A stretch of DNA of 64,000 nucleotides from Methanothermobacter sp. Its GTDB lineage: Archaea; Methanobacteriota; Methanobacteria; Methanobacteriales; Methanothermobacteraceae. Of this stretch, positions 46,576-56,506 are shown in pieces (within the stretch, counting starts at the first letter, position 1; each line of letters begins with the position of its first letter). The stretch spans positions 124,001 through 188,000 of the forward strand of contig NZ_JASFYE010000002.1 of the NCBI RefSeq assembly GCF_030055425.1, written 5' to 3'. A program made the position numbers and the translations under genes. The notes beneath the pieces are model-generated. The model was not told the DNA's origin. It saw only the letters and a program-made list of their open reading frames with translations, and ran no database searches.

Positions 46576-49230
46576 ATGAAGGGGACTGTAAAATTCAGGA
46601 TCGATGGAAGGGAAGTTGAGGCAGCCAGGGGGATGACGGTCCTCCAGGCAGCCCTTGCAAATGGCATCTACATACCCAACCTCTGTTTCAGGGAGGGTCT
46701 TGAACCATTTGGGGGCTGCAGGCTGTGTCTGGTTGAAAACAGTGAGGGACGTCTGGTCACTGCATGCGAGACCCCCGCAGAGGATGGTGCTGAGTTCATA
46801 TCAGAGTCTGAAAGGATAAACAGGATCAGGAGGACCACCCTATCCCTGATAATAGCTGACCACAGCAGGGATTGCCTTGCGTGCCCTGCATCAGGTGACT
46901 GCAGACTTCAGGAGGTCTCATCCTACCTCAACGTATCTGAGGGGGACCTTGAGAGGCTGAGGCCTGAGATTTCAGGGATTGAGGTGGATGAATCCAACCC
47001 CTTTTTCATGAGGGACCACGATAAGTGCGTCCTCTGCGGCATATGTGTACGTGTCTGCAGGGGAGTGGGTGCAGAGGCGGTTGATTTTGCATACAGAGGC
47101 CATGACACAAGGATAGCCACCTTCATGGACAGGGATATACTTGATTCAAGCTGTGTCTCATGTGGCGAATGCGTCGAGGCATGCCCGGTGGGTGCCCTTC
47201 TACCCAGGACTGAGAGGCCATCCACCGAGGTGAGGACTGTATGCCCCTACTGCGGCGCCGGCTGCGAGATCTACCTTGGGGTGAGGGGGAACAGGGTTGT
47301 GAGTTCAAGGGGCGCCCCTGAAAGCCCTGTTAACAGGGGAAGGCTATGTGTGAAGGGGAGGTTCGCACTTAAATTTGTAAGCAGCCCTGAGAGACTCAAA
47401 AAACCATTGATAAATGTTGATGGAGAGTTTATAGAGGTGGAATGGGATGAGGCCATCTCAGTTGCGGCTGAAAGGCTCTCTGAATACGCTGGGGAAGAAT
47501 TTGCGGCTGTGGCATCTGCCAAGTGCACCAATGAGGAGAACTATCTGCTGCAGAAGTTCACAAGGGTCGTTATGGGTTCAGGGAACATTGACCACTGCGC
47601 AAGGCTCTGCCATGCCCCCTCACTTACAGCACTTAGAATGAGCCTTGGTAGCGGGGCAATGACCAACTCCATATCTGAACTGGAGGGCTCCAGGTGTATA
47701 CTGGCAGTGGGAACCAACCCAACAGAGACACACCCTGTAACCTCCTACAGTGTAATCAGGGCCGCGAGGTCTGGTGCAAAGCTGGTTGTTGTTGATCCAA
47801 GGAAAACCCGGCTATCTGAACTTGCAGATATCCATCTTCAGAATAGACCAGGATCTGACATCCCACTTTTAATGGCAATGTGCCGCTTCATATTGGAGGA
47901 GGGTCTGCATGACGGTGAATTCATAGGGTCCCGCACAGAGAAATTTGAGGAGTTCAGGGATGCCGCCATGGCCCTGGATCTTGATGAGGTGGAGAGGGTA
48001 ACCGGTGTTAAACTTGAGGACATAAGGAGAGCCGCAATAACGTACGCCTCAAATTCCCCGGCATCCATAATATATTCAATGGGCATCACCCAGCACGTCA
48101 ATGGGACGGGTAATGTGCTTGCACTGAGCAACCTGGCGCTTCTTACAGGTAACATCGGTATAAAATCAGGGGGTATCAACCCGCTGAGGGGCCAGAACAA
48201 CGTTCAGGGAGCCTGTGATATGGGGGCGCTCCCTGACCTCCTCCCGGGTTATCAGGAAATTGGTGAGGCTGCAGGGAAATTCTCTGAGAAATGGGGTTCA
48301 CCCATCCCCCCTGCAGGGATGACGCTCCCTGAGATGTTTGATGCCGCAAGGGACGGAAAAATCAGGTGCATGTACATAATGGGTGAGAACCCACTTCTGA
48401 GTGAACCTGACACTGAAAAGACCCGGGAGGCCCTTGAGGGTCTTGAATTCCTTGTGGTACAGGATATATTCCTCACCGAGACAGCAGAACTTGCGGATGT
48501 GGTTCTGCCCGCTGCATCATTTGCAGAGAAGGATGGTACATTCACCAACACCGAGAGAAGGGTTCAGCTTCTGAGAAAGGCACTGGATGCCCCAGGGGAT
48601 GCGCTCCCTGACTGGCAGATAATCTCCATGATTGCAGAGAGGATGGGAAGGGAGGACTTTGATTATGAATCAGCGTCCAGGATATTCGATGAGATAAGGG
48701 AACTTGTACCATCATATGCTGGTATCTCCCATGAAAGGCTGAAATCTGGTGGGATACAGTGGCCCTGCATATCAGAGGATGACGCTGGAACAGGATACCT
48801 TCACTCTGAGGGATTCCCAACACCCACAGGAAGGGCATCATTCCTGCTGCCTGATTACCAGTTCAGGGAGGTCTCAGAGGAGTATCCGCTGGTCCTTGTA
48901 ACGGGGCGGAATCTCTACCAGTACCACACAAGGTCCATGACTGCAAGGGTGAGGGAACTGGCATCATTCTCAGACCATGAGGAGCTTCTCATGAACCCTG
49001 CTGACGCCGCCTCCCTGGGTGTAAGGGATGGGGATACCGTTGAGGTCACATCAGAGAGGGGCTCCCTCAGGGTGAGGGCAAGGGTTACAGATGATGTGAT
49101 GGTGGGCGTGGTATTCATGACATTCCACTTTGCAGATGCTCCTGCAAATGTCCTCACAGGCGGAGACCGGGACCCTGTTTCAGGGATGCCTGAACTCAAG
49201 TTCACCCCGGTCAGGGTGTTTCGCGTCTAA
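46576..49230 (+). CDS. fdhA: NuoG/FdhA-type catalytic subunit of a formate-dehydrogenase-like complex
   Basis: An 884-residue fusion. Residues 1-80 are a [2Fe-2S] ferredoxin (CFREGLEPFGGCRLC...ACETP), then a His/Cys [4Fe-4S] segment (DHSRDCLACPASGDC), two [4Fe-4S] motifs (CVLCGICVRVC, CVSCGECVEACP) and the FdhF-like catalytic part (CPYCGAGCEIYLG, then DHCARLCHAPSLTAL with Cys as likely metal ligand, no Sec). The C-terminal MGD-binding domain has TGRNLYQYHTRSMTARV. With NuoE/F-like subunits it would form an NAD(P)-type or bifurcating formate dehydrogenase. ATG 46576; an in-frame start at 46534 exists. Confidence 0.9.
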   Translation: MKGTVKFRIDGREVEAARGMTVLQAALANGIYIPNLCFREGLEPFGGCRLCLVENSEGRLVTACETPAEDGAEFISESERINRIRRTTLSLIIADHSRDCLACPASGDCRLQEVSSYLNVSEGDLERLRPEISGIEVDESNPFFMRDHDKCVLCGICVRVCRGVGAEAVDFAYRGHDTRIATFMDRDILDSSCVSCGECVEACPVGALLPRTERPSTEVRTVCPYCGAGCEIYLGVRGNRVVSSRGAPESPVNRGRLCVKGRFALKFVSSPERLKKPLINVDGEFIEVEWDEAISVAAERLSEYAGEEFAAVASAKCTNEENYLLQKFTRVVMGSGNIDHCARLCHAPSLTALRMSLGSGAMTNSISELEGSRCILAVGTNPTETHPVTSYSVIRAARSGAKLVVVDPRKTRLSELADIHLQNRPGSDIPLLMAMCRFILEEGLHDGEFIGSRTEKFEEFRDAAMALDLDEVERVTGVKLEDIRRAAITYASNSPASIIYSMGITQHVNGTGNVLALSNLALLTGNIGIKSGGINPLRGQNNVQGACDMGALPDLLPGYQEIGEAAGKFSEKWGSPIPPAGMTLPEMFDAARDGKIRCMYIMGENPLLSEPDTEKTREALEGLEFLVVQDIFLTETAELADVVLPAASFAEKDGTFTNTERRVQLLRKALDAPGDALPDWQIISMIAERMGREDFDYESASRIFDEIRELVPSYAGISHERLKSGGIQWPCISEDDAGTGYLHSEGFPTPTGRASFLLPDYQFREVSEEYPLVLVTGRNLYQYHTRSMTARVRELASFSDHEELLMNPADAASLGVRDGDTVEVTSERGSLRVRARVTDDVMVGVVFMTFHFADAPANVLTGGDRDPVSGMPELKFTPVRVFRV

Positions 49231-49295
49231 CTAAAGATGAGGCGTGCCCCAACAGCACATTCATTGATTATTTTTCCATTGCTGGCTGACCAGAG

Positions 49296-49316
49296 ATGTG
49301 TGCTAACAACACACCC
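49296..49316. promoter_or_regulatory. Inverted repeat 1 upstream of the fwd operon (candidate operator)
   Basis: ATGTGTG-CTAACAA-CACACCC: 6-7 base arms. It lies just before a TATA-like stretch (acatatatat, 49316-49325), about 60 bases upstream of a second similar repeat. Both share TGTGTG and ACACAC, which argues for one DNA-binding protein. Confidence 0.5.
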
Positions 49317-49352
49317 ACATATATATTTTTCTATTTGTTTTTTGTAGAAAAT

Positions 49353-49362
49353 TATTATATAC
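49353..49362 (+). promoter_or_regulatory. Candidate TATA box of the fwd operon
   Basis: TATTATATAC about 40-50 bases before the fwdH start. Transcription would begin near 49383, inside inverted repeat 2, so a protein bound there could block initiation. Confidence 0.45.
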
Positions 49363-49373
49363 ATAGCGGCTAA

Positions 49374-49392
49374 ATGTGTGATTAACACACAT
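49374..49392. promoter_or_regulatory. Inverted repeat 2 at the fwd start site (candidate operator)
   Basis: ATGTGTG-ATTAA-CACACAT, perfect 7-base arms with a 5-base centre, directly before the GGTGA ribosome-binding site of fwdH (49393-49397). It could act as DNA operator or as an mRNA hairpin beside the start site. FwdH, an HTH protein encoded right after it, is the obvious candidate ligand; this is inference. Confidence 0.55.
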
Positions 49393-49401
49393 GGTGACCC
49401 T

Positions 49402-49878
49402 ATGCCGAAACATATAGTTTCTGGACTCAAATACATAGCAGCTGTAAACCTAACAAAACAGGGCCATTCACAGAGAGAGATAGCCAGAGCTCTGAAGATA
49501 AACAGATCAACTGTTTCTCACTACCTCAACGGGAGAAACCTCTCATGGAGGTCAATAGAGATTGCAAGGGTAATAACAGAGATGTGTCCAAGGGATTTCC
49601 TTCTTCTCACCCACTCCCTTACACAGAACACAGAGATGACAAGGACGATAGTGAAGACATGCCAGCAGAGGGAATTCCAGGGAAACGTCAGGAACTCATG
49701 TATTGGGTGCGGGCTATGTGTGGACACATGCCTCATGAAGGCCATAAACCTCCGAGACCTCAAGGCACATGTGGATTTCGAATGGTGCTGCGGGTGTCTC
49801 ATATGTGTTGATATGTGTCCAACTGATTCTATAGAAATAAAGGAGGTAGAAATTGATGGAAACGACCGAAGTAATTGA
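49402..49878 (+). CDS. fwdH: FwdH: helix-turn-helix protein fused to a 2[4Fe-4S] ferredoxin
   Basis: A 158-residue protein. Residues 1-50 have a DNA-binding helix-turn-helix ([25 protein letters not shown]). Residues 90-150 hold two [4Fe-4S] motifs ([11 protein letters not shown] and [12 protein letters not shown]). It opens the fwd operon, as fwdH does in Methanothermobacter by my recollection. The fusion suggests a redox- or metal-responsive regulator of the operon, in addition to or instead of electron carriage. ATG 49402, with GGTGA 4 bases before. A longer frame from 49378 has no support. Confidence 0.82.
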   Translation: MPKHIVSGLKYIAAVNLTKQGHSQREIARALKINRSTVSHYLNGRNLSWRSIEIARVITEMCPRDFLLLTHSLTQNTEMTRTIVKTCQQREFQGNVRNSCIGCGLCVDTCLMKAINLRDLKAHVDFEWCCGCLICVDMCPTDSIEIKEVEIDGNDRSN

Positions 49879-50905
49879 AGGTAAGAATATTACCGTGGAG
49901 CGGACCGGCGAAGAAAACAGAAAGTTGATCTTCCAGGATTGCCTCTGCGCTGTGTGTGGACTGTGTGGCGAGATATGCCCGGTCAGTGCAATCGAGGTTA
50001 ACCCAACAGGTGCAATGGTCAGAACAGAACAGGATGAATCAAAGATACTTATCGATGAGAACAAATGTGTCCTCTGCGGTATGTGCAGTTCAATCTGCCC
50101 ATTCCAGGCTCTTGACCTTCAGATTGATGGAACATCCATAAAGGAACTTGCAGAATATCCTAAAATCCTCAAATCAGCCGAAATTGATGATGAAACATGC
50201 ATACAGTGCAAGGCATGTGAAACAGCATGTCCACAGGACGCCATAACCATAACAAGGGAACTTCCAGAAAGGAAGGACCTCATCACAGGTGAAATCGAAA
50301 TAGACAAGGACACCTGTATATACTGTGGTATGTGCGAGGAAATGTGTCCTGTTGACGCCATAGAGATAGAACACCAGATACCAAGTTCAGCAAGCCCAAC
50401 CGTTGCAACCGACATCAACGTGGATGAGGACAAATGTGTTCACTGTGGAATATGTAAGAGGATCTGCCCAGTTGACGCCATAATGCAGGTCTGCAGGATC
50501 TGCCCATACGGTGAGTACGAGATAAAGGTCCCTGAGGTTACAGGAACATCCTACATCGACCCTGAGCTCTGTGTAAACTGTGGCTGGTGCCAGGAGATCT
50601 GCCCTGTTGATGCTGCAACAGTGACGAAGCCATTCGAGGGAGAACTGATAATCGATGAGGACACATGCCAGGCCTGTGAAACCTGCGTGATGGCATGCCC
50701 ATGCAACGTTCTCTCATTCCCGAAACCAGAGAAACCAGGTGAAAAACCAGCCAAACTCTACAAGGACGAAAGATTCTGCATATACTGCGGAGCATGTGAA
50801 AGATCATGCCCTGTGAACGCCATAGAGGTTAAGAGGAGCAAGATAAATACAACTCCAATAAAATCAAAGGCATGGAAGAACGCCTTTGAATCACTACTCA
50901 AATAA
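49856..50905 (+). CDS. fwdF: FwdF: polyferredoxin with eight [4Fe-4S] clusters
   Basis: A 349-residue polyferredoxin of formylmethanofuran dehydrogenase. Eight CX2CX2CX3CP motifs can be counted ([96 protein letters not shown]). They form the electron wire that links the Fwd hexamer to the heterodisulfide reductase-hydrogenase partner. AGGAGG at 49841-49846 serves either TTG 49853 or ATG 49856; I take ATG. It overlaps fwdH. Confidence 0.94.
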   Translation: METTEVIEGKNITVERTGEENRKLIFQDCLCAVCGLCGEICPVSAIEVNPTGAMVRTEQDESKILIDENKCVLCGMCSSICPFQALDLQIDGTSIKELAEYPKILKSAEIDDETCIQCKACETACPQDAITITRELPERKDLITGEIEIDKDTCIYCGMCEEMCPVDAIEIEHQIPSSASPTVATDINVDEDKCVHCGICKRICPVDAIMQVCRICPYGEYEIKVPEVTGTSYIDPELCVNCGWCQEICPVDAATVTKPFEGELIIDEDTCQACETCVMACPCNVLSFPKPEKPGEKPAKLYKDERFCIYCGACERSCPVNAIEVKRSKINTTPIKSKAWKNAFESLLK

Positions 50906-50919
50906 ATGGAGGTAATCAG

Positions 50920-51168
50920 ATGGCAATTGGACTTAAGGCATACCCTGAACTCTGCCATGGATGCGGAAACTGCGTAATCGCATGTCCCGTGAACGCCCTC
51001 AGAAGCCCGGAAGTCGCCGGTGGAAAGGGCCCAACAGATGATGTTGAGATCATCATGATAGTTGAGGACGGGGTTGTAAACATAAAAAACCCTGACCTTT
51101 GCGGAAAATGCGGCACATGTGTTGAAAGTTGTCCTGTGGATGCAATTAAACTGGAGGAGTTAGAATGA
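50920..51168 (+). CDS. fwdG: FwdG: 2[4Fe-4S] ferredoxin subunit
   Basis: An 82-residue ferredoxin with two cluster motifs (CHGCGNCVIACPVNAL and CGKCGTCVESCPVDAI). It passes electrons between FwdF and the active-site subunit. ATG 50920 with GGAGGTAAT upstream; its stop overlaps the start of fwdD (ATGATGG), a translational-coupling sign. Confidence 0.93.
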   Translation: MAIGLKAYPELCHGCGNCVIACPVNALRSPEVAGGKGPTDDVEIIMIVEDGVVNIKNPDLCGKCGTCVESCPVDAIKLEELE

Positions 51169-51557
51169 TGGCTATACTCAACACAGGAAGGACAATATGG
51201 CAGGGACAGGCCATAGAATCAGGTAAGGATCTTAAGATGTACGTGGACGCAGCTGCAATAGCTGAAATGAACCCTGAAATGATGAGTGAACTTGGAATTA
51301 AGGAAGGAGATAATGTAAAGGTGATATCTGAATACGGAGATGTTGTTGTTAAAGCTGTTAAGACCAGAGAAACTCTTCCTGAGGGAATGATATACATACC
51401 CATGGGGCCATGGGCCAACCGCGTGGTGAAGCCCAACACAGATTCAACAGCAACACCCAGCTTTAAAAACATTCCAGTGGAGGTTATACCCACTGATGAA
51501 GAGGTTCTTGACATGCCTACCCTCATGAAGGTCTATGGTAAGGTAGGTCAGATTTAA
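51165..51557 (+). CDS. fwdD: FwdD: molybdopterin-dinucleotide-binding subunit
   Basis: A 130-residue C-terminal-type MGD-binding domain of formylmethanofuran dehydrogenase. It begins MMAILNTGRTIWQGQAIESG, with LGIKEGDNVKVISEYGDVVVKAV and GMIYIPMGPWANRVVKPNTDSTATPSFKNIPVEV matching the fold that holds the tungstopterin together with FwdB. The first two codons are both ATG, so the true start is 51165 or 51168. GGAGGAG precedes by 6-9 bases. Confidence 0.93.
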   Translation: MMAILNTGRTIWQGQAIESGKDLKMYVDAAAIAEMNPEMMSELGIKEGDNVKVISEYGDVVVKAVKTRETLPEGMIYIPMGPWANRVVKPNTDSTATPSFKNIPVEVIPTDEEVLDMPTLMKVYGKVGQI

Positions 51558-51579
51558 TTAGTTCAGCGGGAGGATTCAA

Positions 51580-53289
51580 ATGGAATACATGATCAAAAAC
51601 GGATTTGTTTACTGTCCTCTTAACAATGTCGACGGAGAAAAGATGGATATCTGCGTCAGGGATGGTAAAATAGTTGAAAGTGTCAGTGACTCCGCCAAGG
51701 TGATCGACGCATCCAACAAAATAGTCATGCCTGGTGGTGTCGAGATACACTCTCATATCGCAGGTGCTAAGGTTAATGTTGGAAGGATGATGAGGCCAGA
51801 GGATAGTAAAAAAGACGTTGAGAAATTTAAAGGCGGAAGGGCAGGTAGTGGATTTTCTGTGCCTTCAACCTTCATGACAGGTTACAGGTACGCAAGGATG
51901 GGTTACACCACTGCAATGGAGGCAGCAATGCCGCCACTACTGGCAAGGCACACACATGAGGAGCTACGGGAAACACCGATACTCGACAATTCAGCGTACC
52001 CCCTTCTTGGCAACAACTGGTTTGTCATGGAATACCTCAAAGAGGGCGACATAGACGCATGTGCAGCTTATGTTTCATGGATCATGAAGGCAACAAAGGG
52101 TTATGCAATAAAAATTGTCAACCCCGCTGGTACTGAGGCATGGGGATGGGGTGGAAATGTTCACGGTATCTATGATCCAGCGCCCTACTTTGACATAACC
52201 CCTGCCGAGATAATTAAGGGTCTCGTTGAGGTCAACGAAAAGCTTCAGCTACCCCATTCAATACACCTGCACTGCAATGATCTGGGACACCCCGGGAATT
52301 ATGAAACAACACTGGCTTCATTCGACCTTCCAAAGGATATAAAGGCAAACCCCGCGACAGGTGACAGGGACACGGTGGTATATGCAACTCACGTCCAGTT
52401 CCACAGTTATGGCGGAACCACATGGAGAGACTTTGAATCAGAGGCCCCCAGCATAGCAGAATACGTGAACAAAAATGACCATATAGTCATAGACGTTGGA
52501 CAGGTAACACTTGACGAGACAACAACAATGACCGCTGACGGCCCAATGGAATATGACCTCCACTCACTCAACGGACTCAAATGGGCAAACTGTGACGTGG
52601 AACTTGAAACAGGTTCAGGTGTTGTACCATTCATATATTCTGCAAGAGCACCTGTTTCCGCTGTTCAGTGGGCAATAGGAATGGAGTTATTCCTCTTAAT
52701 CGATGATCCGGGCAAGGTATGCATGACCACAGACACTCCAAATGGAGGTCCTTTCACAAGATATCCACGTATAATAGCATGGCTCATGAGCAACAAGTAC
52801 AGAATGAATCTCATCGAAGGGGAACTCCATAAATGGGCCCAGAAGAGAAGCAGCATAGCCACAATTGACAGGGAATACACATTCTCCGAGATTGCTGCGA
52901 TCTCAAGATCCACAGCTGCCAAGGTTCTTGGCCTCAGTGACTTCAAAGGACATCTGGGTGTAGGTGCTGACGCAGATATTGCGATATATGACATCAACCC
53001 GGAGACCGTGGACCCATCCAACGAATACGCAAAGATTGAAGAGGCCTTCTCAAGGGCGGAATACGTCCTTAAGGATGGTAAAATAGTTGTAAAGGATGGA
53101 AATGTCGTTGAAGATCCATATGGAAGAACCTTCTGGTCATACACCGAGGTTGAGGAATCCCTTTACAATGAGGTTCTTGCCAATGTGGAAACCAAGTTTA
53201 AACAATACTACTCTGTGAACTTTTCAAACTACCCAGTTGAGGATGGCTACCTTAGGAATCCTGCTCCAATCAAAGGGGTGGTTCTATGA
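51580..53289 (+). CDS. fwdA: FwdA: formylmethanofuran dehydrogenase amidohydrolase subunit
   Basis: A 569-residue subunit with a binuclear zinc centre that condenses formate (made at FwdB) with methanofuran. Zn ligands appear in GVEIHSHIAGAKVN, the carboxylated Lys in GYAIKIVNPAG, His in SIHLHCND and VYATHVQFHSYG, and catalytic Asp in CMTTDTPNGGP. ATG 51580 with GGGAGG upstream; fwdC starts four bases before its stop. Cytoplasmic. Confidence 0.95.
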   Translation: MEYMIKNGFVYCPLNNVDGEKMDICVRDGKIVESVSDSAKVIDASNKIVMPGGVEIHSHIAGAKVNVGRMMRPEDSKKDVEKFKGGRAGSGFSVPSTFMTGYRYARMGYTTAMEAAMPPLLARHTHEELRETPILDNSAYPLLGNNWFVMEYLKEGDIDACAAYVSWIMKATKGYAIKIVNPAGTEAWGWGGNVHGIYDPAPYFDITPAEIIKGLVEVNEKLQLPHSIHLHCNDLGHPGNYETTLASFDLPKDIKANPATGDRDTVVYATHVQFHSYGGTTWRDFESEAPSIAEYVNKNDHIVIDVGQVTLDETTTMTADGPMEYDLHSLNGLKWANCDVELETGSGVVPFIYSARAPVSAVQWAIGMELFLLIDDPGKVCMTTDTPNGGPFTRYPRIIAWLMSNKYRMNLIEGELHKWAQKRSSIATIDREYTFSEIAAISRSTAAKVLGLSDFKGHLGVGADADIAIYDINPETVDPSNEYAKIEEAFSRAEYVLKDGKIVVKDGNVVEDPYGRTFWSYTEVEESLYNEVLANVETKFKQYYSVNFSNYPVEDGYLRNPAPIKGVVL

Positions 53290-54098
53290 ATGAGATAATA
53301 CTGAAACCAAAGGAACAGCCTGAAGTACCGCTTGAAGCCCCAAACATAAAACCAGATGTTTTCGCAGGCCTGTCAATAGATGAAATCAAAGACATCGAAA
53401 TAATGCATGGAAACAAAACCGTCAATCTATCAGATTTCTTTGACGTTGAGGGAGAATCCGCTGAAAGCCCTGAGGACATAAAGATAGTGATTGATGGCTC
53501 CGTTCATAGTACAAAAAGGATAGGCCAGGAGATGACCGCTGGAGAGATACAGATTAAAGGTGACGTTAACATGTATGTCGGTGCGGGCATGAAAGGCGGT
53601 AAAATCACTGTCGAAGGCAATGCCGCTCCATGGGCAGGTCAGAATATGGCAGGCGGTGAACTGGAGATACTTGGTGATGCAGGTGACTACGTCGGATCAT
53701 CCTATCGTGGTGACTGGAGAGGAATGAATGGAGGCACAATTATAGTTCATGGCAATGCAGGAAACGAAATCGGGGAATACATGAGGGGCGGAAAAATAAT
53801 TGTCAAGGGTAATGTCACATATATGCCTGGAATACACATGAACAATGGCCTTATAGTTATAGAGGGCAATGCACTGGGAAGAGTTGGCGGTGAAATGGCC
53901 GGAGGCACCATAATTGTTAAGGGTGCTATAGAAACTTTCCTGCCTGGATTCAAGTATCTTGGCGTTGAAAAGAACATTGAAGTGGATGGAGAAGAATTCG
54001 AGGGAGCTTTCTATAAATTTGAAGGAGACTATGCAATAAAAGGAGCAAAGGGAACTGTTTATGCCGCTGTTGGCTGTAACGATCACATAGTTCCCTAA
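53286..54098 (+). CDS. fwdC: FwdC: formylmethanofuran dehydrogenase subunit C
   Basis: A 270-residue beta-helix subunit. The central part repeats G-x-x-x-G-x-x-M-x-x-G-x-I-x-V-x-G about seven times (for example GAGMKGGKITVEGNAAPWAGQNMAGG, GEYMRGGKIIVKGNVTYMPGIHMNNG), as in the glutamate synthase GXGXG domain. It holds FwdA and FwdB together. ATG 53286 overlaps the fwdA stop (ATGA). Confidence 0.95.
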   Translation: MNEIILKPKEQPEVPLEAPNIKPDVFAGLSIDEIKDIEIMHGNKTVNLSDFFDVEGESAESPEDIKIVIDGSVHSTKRIGQEMTAGEIQIKGDVNMYVGAGMKGGKITVEGNAAPWAGQNMAGGELEILGDAGDYVGSSYRGDWRGMNGGTIIVHGNAGNEIGEYMRGGKIIVKGNVTYMPGIHMNNGLIVIEGNALGRVGGEMAGGTIIVKGAIETFLPGFKYLGVEKNIEVDGEEFEGAFYKFEGDYAIKGAKGTVYAAVGCNDHIVP

Positions 54099-54114
54099 TC
54101 TGGGAGGTATACTC

Positions 54115-55413
54115 ATGGAATATGTTAAAAATGTAACATGCCCATTCTGCGGCACCCTCTGTGACGATATTATATGTAAGGTAGAAGACGATGAAATCGT
54201 TGGAACCATCAATGCATGCCGTATAGGTCATAGCAAATTCGTACATGCTGAGGGCGCAGTCAGATACACGAAACCCCTTATAAGAAAGAATGGGGAGTTC
54301 GTTGAGGTAAGCTATGATGAAGCAATTGATAAAGCAGCGAAGATCATAGCAGAATCAAAAAGACCCTTAATGTATGGATGGAGCTGCACAGAATGTGAAG
54401 CCCAGGCTGTGGGGATGGAACTTGCAGAGGAAGCAGGTGCAGTGATTGATAACACAGCATCTGTCTGCCATGGGCCATCCTTACTTGCGGTACAGGACAC
54501 AGGATACCCTGTATGTACACTTGGAGAGGTCAAAAACAGGGCTGATGTCGTTGTTTACTGGGCATGTAATCCTATGCATGCTCACCCAAGGCACATGTCA
54601 AGGAATGTTTTTGCAAGGGGCTTCTTCAGGGAACGTGGAAAATCAGATAGGACAGTGATTGTGGTTGATCCAAGGTACTCTGACACAGCCAAACTTGCAG
54701 ATATACATTTAAAGCTTGATTTCAACAGGGATTACGAGCTTGTCGATGCAATGAGAGCATGCCTCATGGGACATGAGATACTCTATGATGAAGTTGCAGG
54801 TGTTCCACGTGAAAAAATCATAGAGGCAGTGGAAGCTCTCAAAAACGCCCAGTTTGGTATACTCTTCTTTGGTATGGGTATAACACAGAGCTTAGGAAAA
54901 CACAGAAACATAGACACAGCAATTATGATGGTCCAGGACCTCAATGACTTTGCTAAATGGACCCTTATACCGATGAGGGGCCATTACAATGTGAACGGAT
55001 TCAACCAGGTATGTTCATGGGAAAGCGGGTTCCCCTTCTGTGTTGACTATTCAACGGGCGAACCCAGATATAACCCTGGTGAAACCGGTGCCAACGACCT
55101 TCTCCAGAATAAGGAAGCCGATTCAATGCTGGTTGTGGCCTCTGACCCAGGGGCACATTTCCCACAGAAGGCCCTCGAGAGAATGGCTGAAATACCTGTT
55201 ATTGCTGTTGAACCACACAGGACACCAACAACAGAACTGGCCGACATAATCATTCCACCGGCAATTGTGGGTATTGAAGCGGAGGGCACAGCTTACAGAA
55301 TGGATGGTGTGCCCATAAAAATGAAGAAGGTTGTTGAGTCAGAGCTCCTCTCAGACAGGGAGATTCTGGAGAGACTCCTTGAAAAGGTAAAGGAATACAG
55401 GGCCTCAAAGTAA
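54115..55413 (+). CDS. fwdB: FwdB: tungstopterin catalytic subunit, formylmethanofuran dehydrogenase
   Basis: A 432-residue W/Mo oxidoreductase subunit that reduces CO2 to formate inside Fwd. The N-terminal [4Fe-4S] site is CPFCGTLCDDIICK plus ACRIGH. The likely metal ligand is the Cys in NTASVCHGPSLLA (near residue 118), so this is the Cys form, not Sec. PRYSDTAKLADIHLKL and EPHRTPTTELADIIIPPAIVG bind the pterin. Last gene of fwdHFGDACB; a T-rich stretch follows (55430-55450). Confidence 0.95.
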   Translation: MEYVKNVTCPFCGTLCDDIICKVEDDEIVGTINACRIGHSKFVHAEGAVRYTKPLIRKNGEFVEVSYDEAIDKAAKIIAESKRPLMYGWSCTECEAQAVGMELAEEAGAVIDNTASVCHGPSLLAVQDTGYPVCTLGEVKNRADVVVYWACNPMHAHPRHMSRNVFARGFFRERGKSDRTVIVVDPRYSDTAKLADIHLKLDFNRDYELVDAMRACLMGHEILYDEVAGVPREKIIEAVEALKNAQFGILFFGMGITQSLGKHRNIDTAIMMVQDLNDFAKWTLIPMRGHYNVNGFNQVCSWESGFPFCVDYSTGEPRYNPGETGANDLLQNKEADSMLVVASDPGAHFPQKALERMAEIPVIAVEPHRTPTTELADIIIPPAIVGIEAEGTAYRMDGVPIKMKKVVESELLSDREILERLLEKVKEYRASK

Positions 55414-55429
55414 TCAGGCCCACCATTTC

Positions 55430-55450
55430 TATTTATTTTAAAATTTTTTG
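55430..55450 (+). terminator. T-rich termination region after fwdB
   Basis: About 20 bases after the fwdB stop the RNA-like strand has tttctatttattttaaaa and a T6 run. Archaeal termination needs only such T-tracts. No clear hairpin. It runs directly into the first copy of a 34-bp repeat. Confidence 0.4.
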
Positions 55451-55559
55451 ATCTGGTTTCTGTTCATTTTTATGGATACTTATTTTATGGGTACTTAAAC
55501 ACATTGAAATATTTCAGTTGTTCTGTTTTTGATCTGGTTTCTGTTCATTTTTATGGATA
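55445..55559 (+). repeat. 34-bp perfect direct repeat upstream of the nif operon
   Basis: Copies at 55445-55478 and 55526-55559 are identical (TTTTTGATCTGG...TATGGATA), 81 bases apart. Related shorter pieces follow each (acttaaacacat after copy 1, gttgaacacat after copy 2). The region 55414-55669 has no gene. The repeat lies 40-150 bases upstream of the nifH TATA box, so it may be an activator site, or a local duplication. Confidence 0.75.
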
Positions 55560-55594
55560 GTTGAACACATAATTTTCAGCCATGCACCGAAAAA

Positions 55595-55605
55595 TTTAAA
55601 TATGA
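55595..55605 (+). promoter_or_regulatory. TATA box of the nif operon
   Basis: TTTAAATATGA after CGAAAA (a purine-rich BRE-like stretch). Transcription would start near 55627, about 8 bases before the NrpR operator. Confidence 0.55.
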
Positions 55606-55634
55606 TATCCTCCAATAGTAGAGTGTCGGAAGAA

Positions 55635-55648
55635 GGAAGCATACTTCC
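55635..55648. promoter_or_regulatory. NrpR operator (GGAA-N6-TTCC)
   Basis: GGAAGCATACTTCC fits the methanogen nitrogen-repressor NrpR operator exactly (GGAA, six bases, TTCC). It lies between the TATA box and the nifH start, as in Methanococcus nif promoters. An extra GGAA at 55628-55631 gives no matching half-site. It predicts repression with ammonium and release by 2-oxoglutarate. Confidence 0.8.
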
Positions 55649-55654
55649 GTCTGA

Positions 55655-56497
<843 letters not shown>

Positions 56498-56506
56498 GTG
56501 TTAAAA

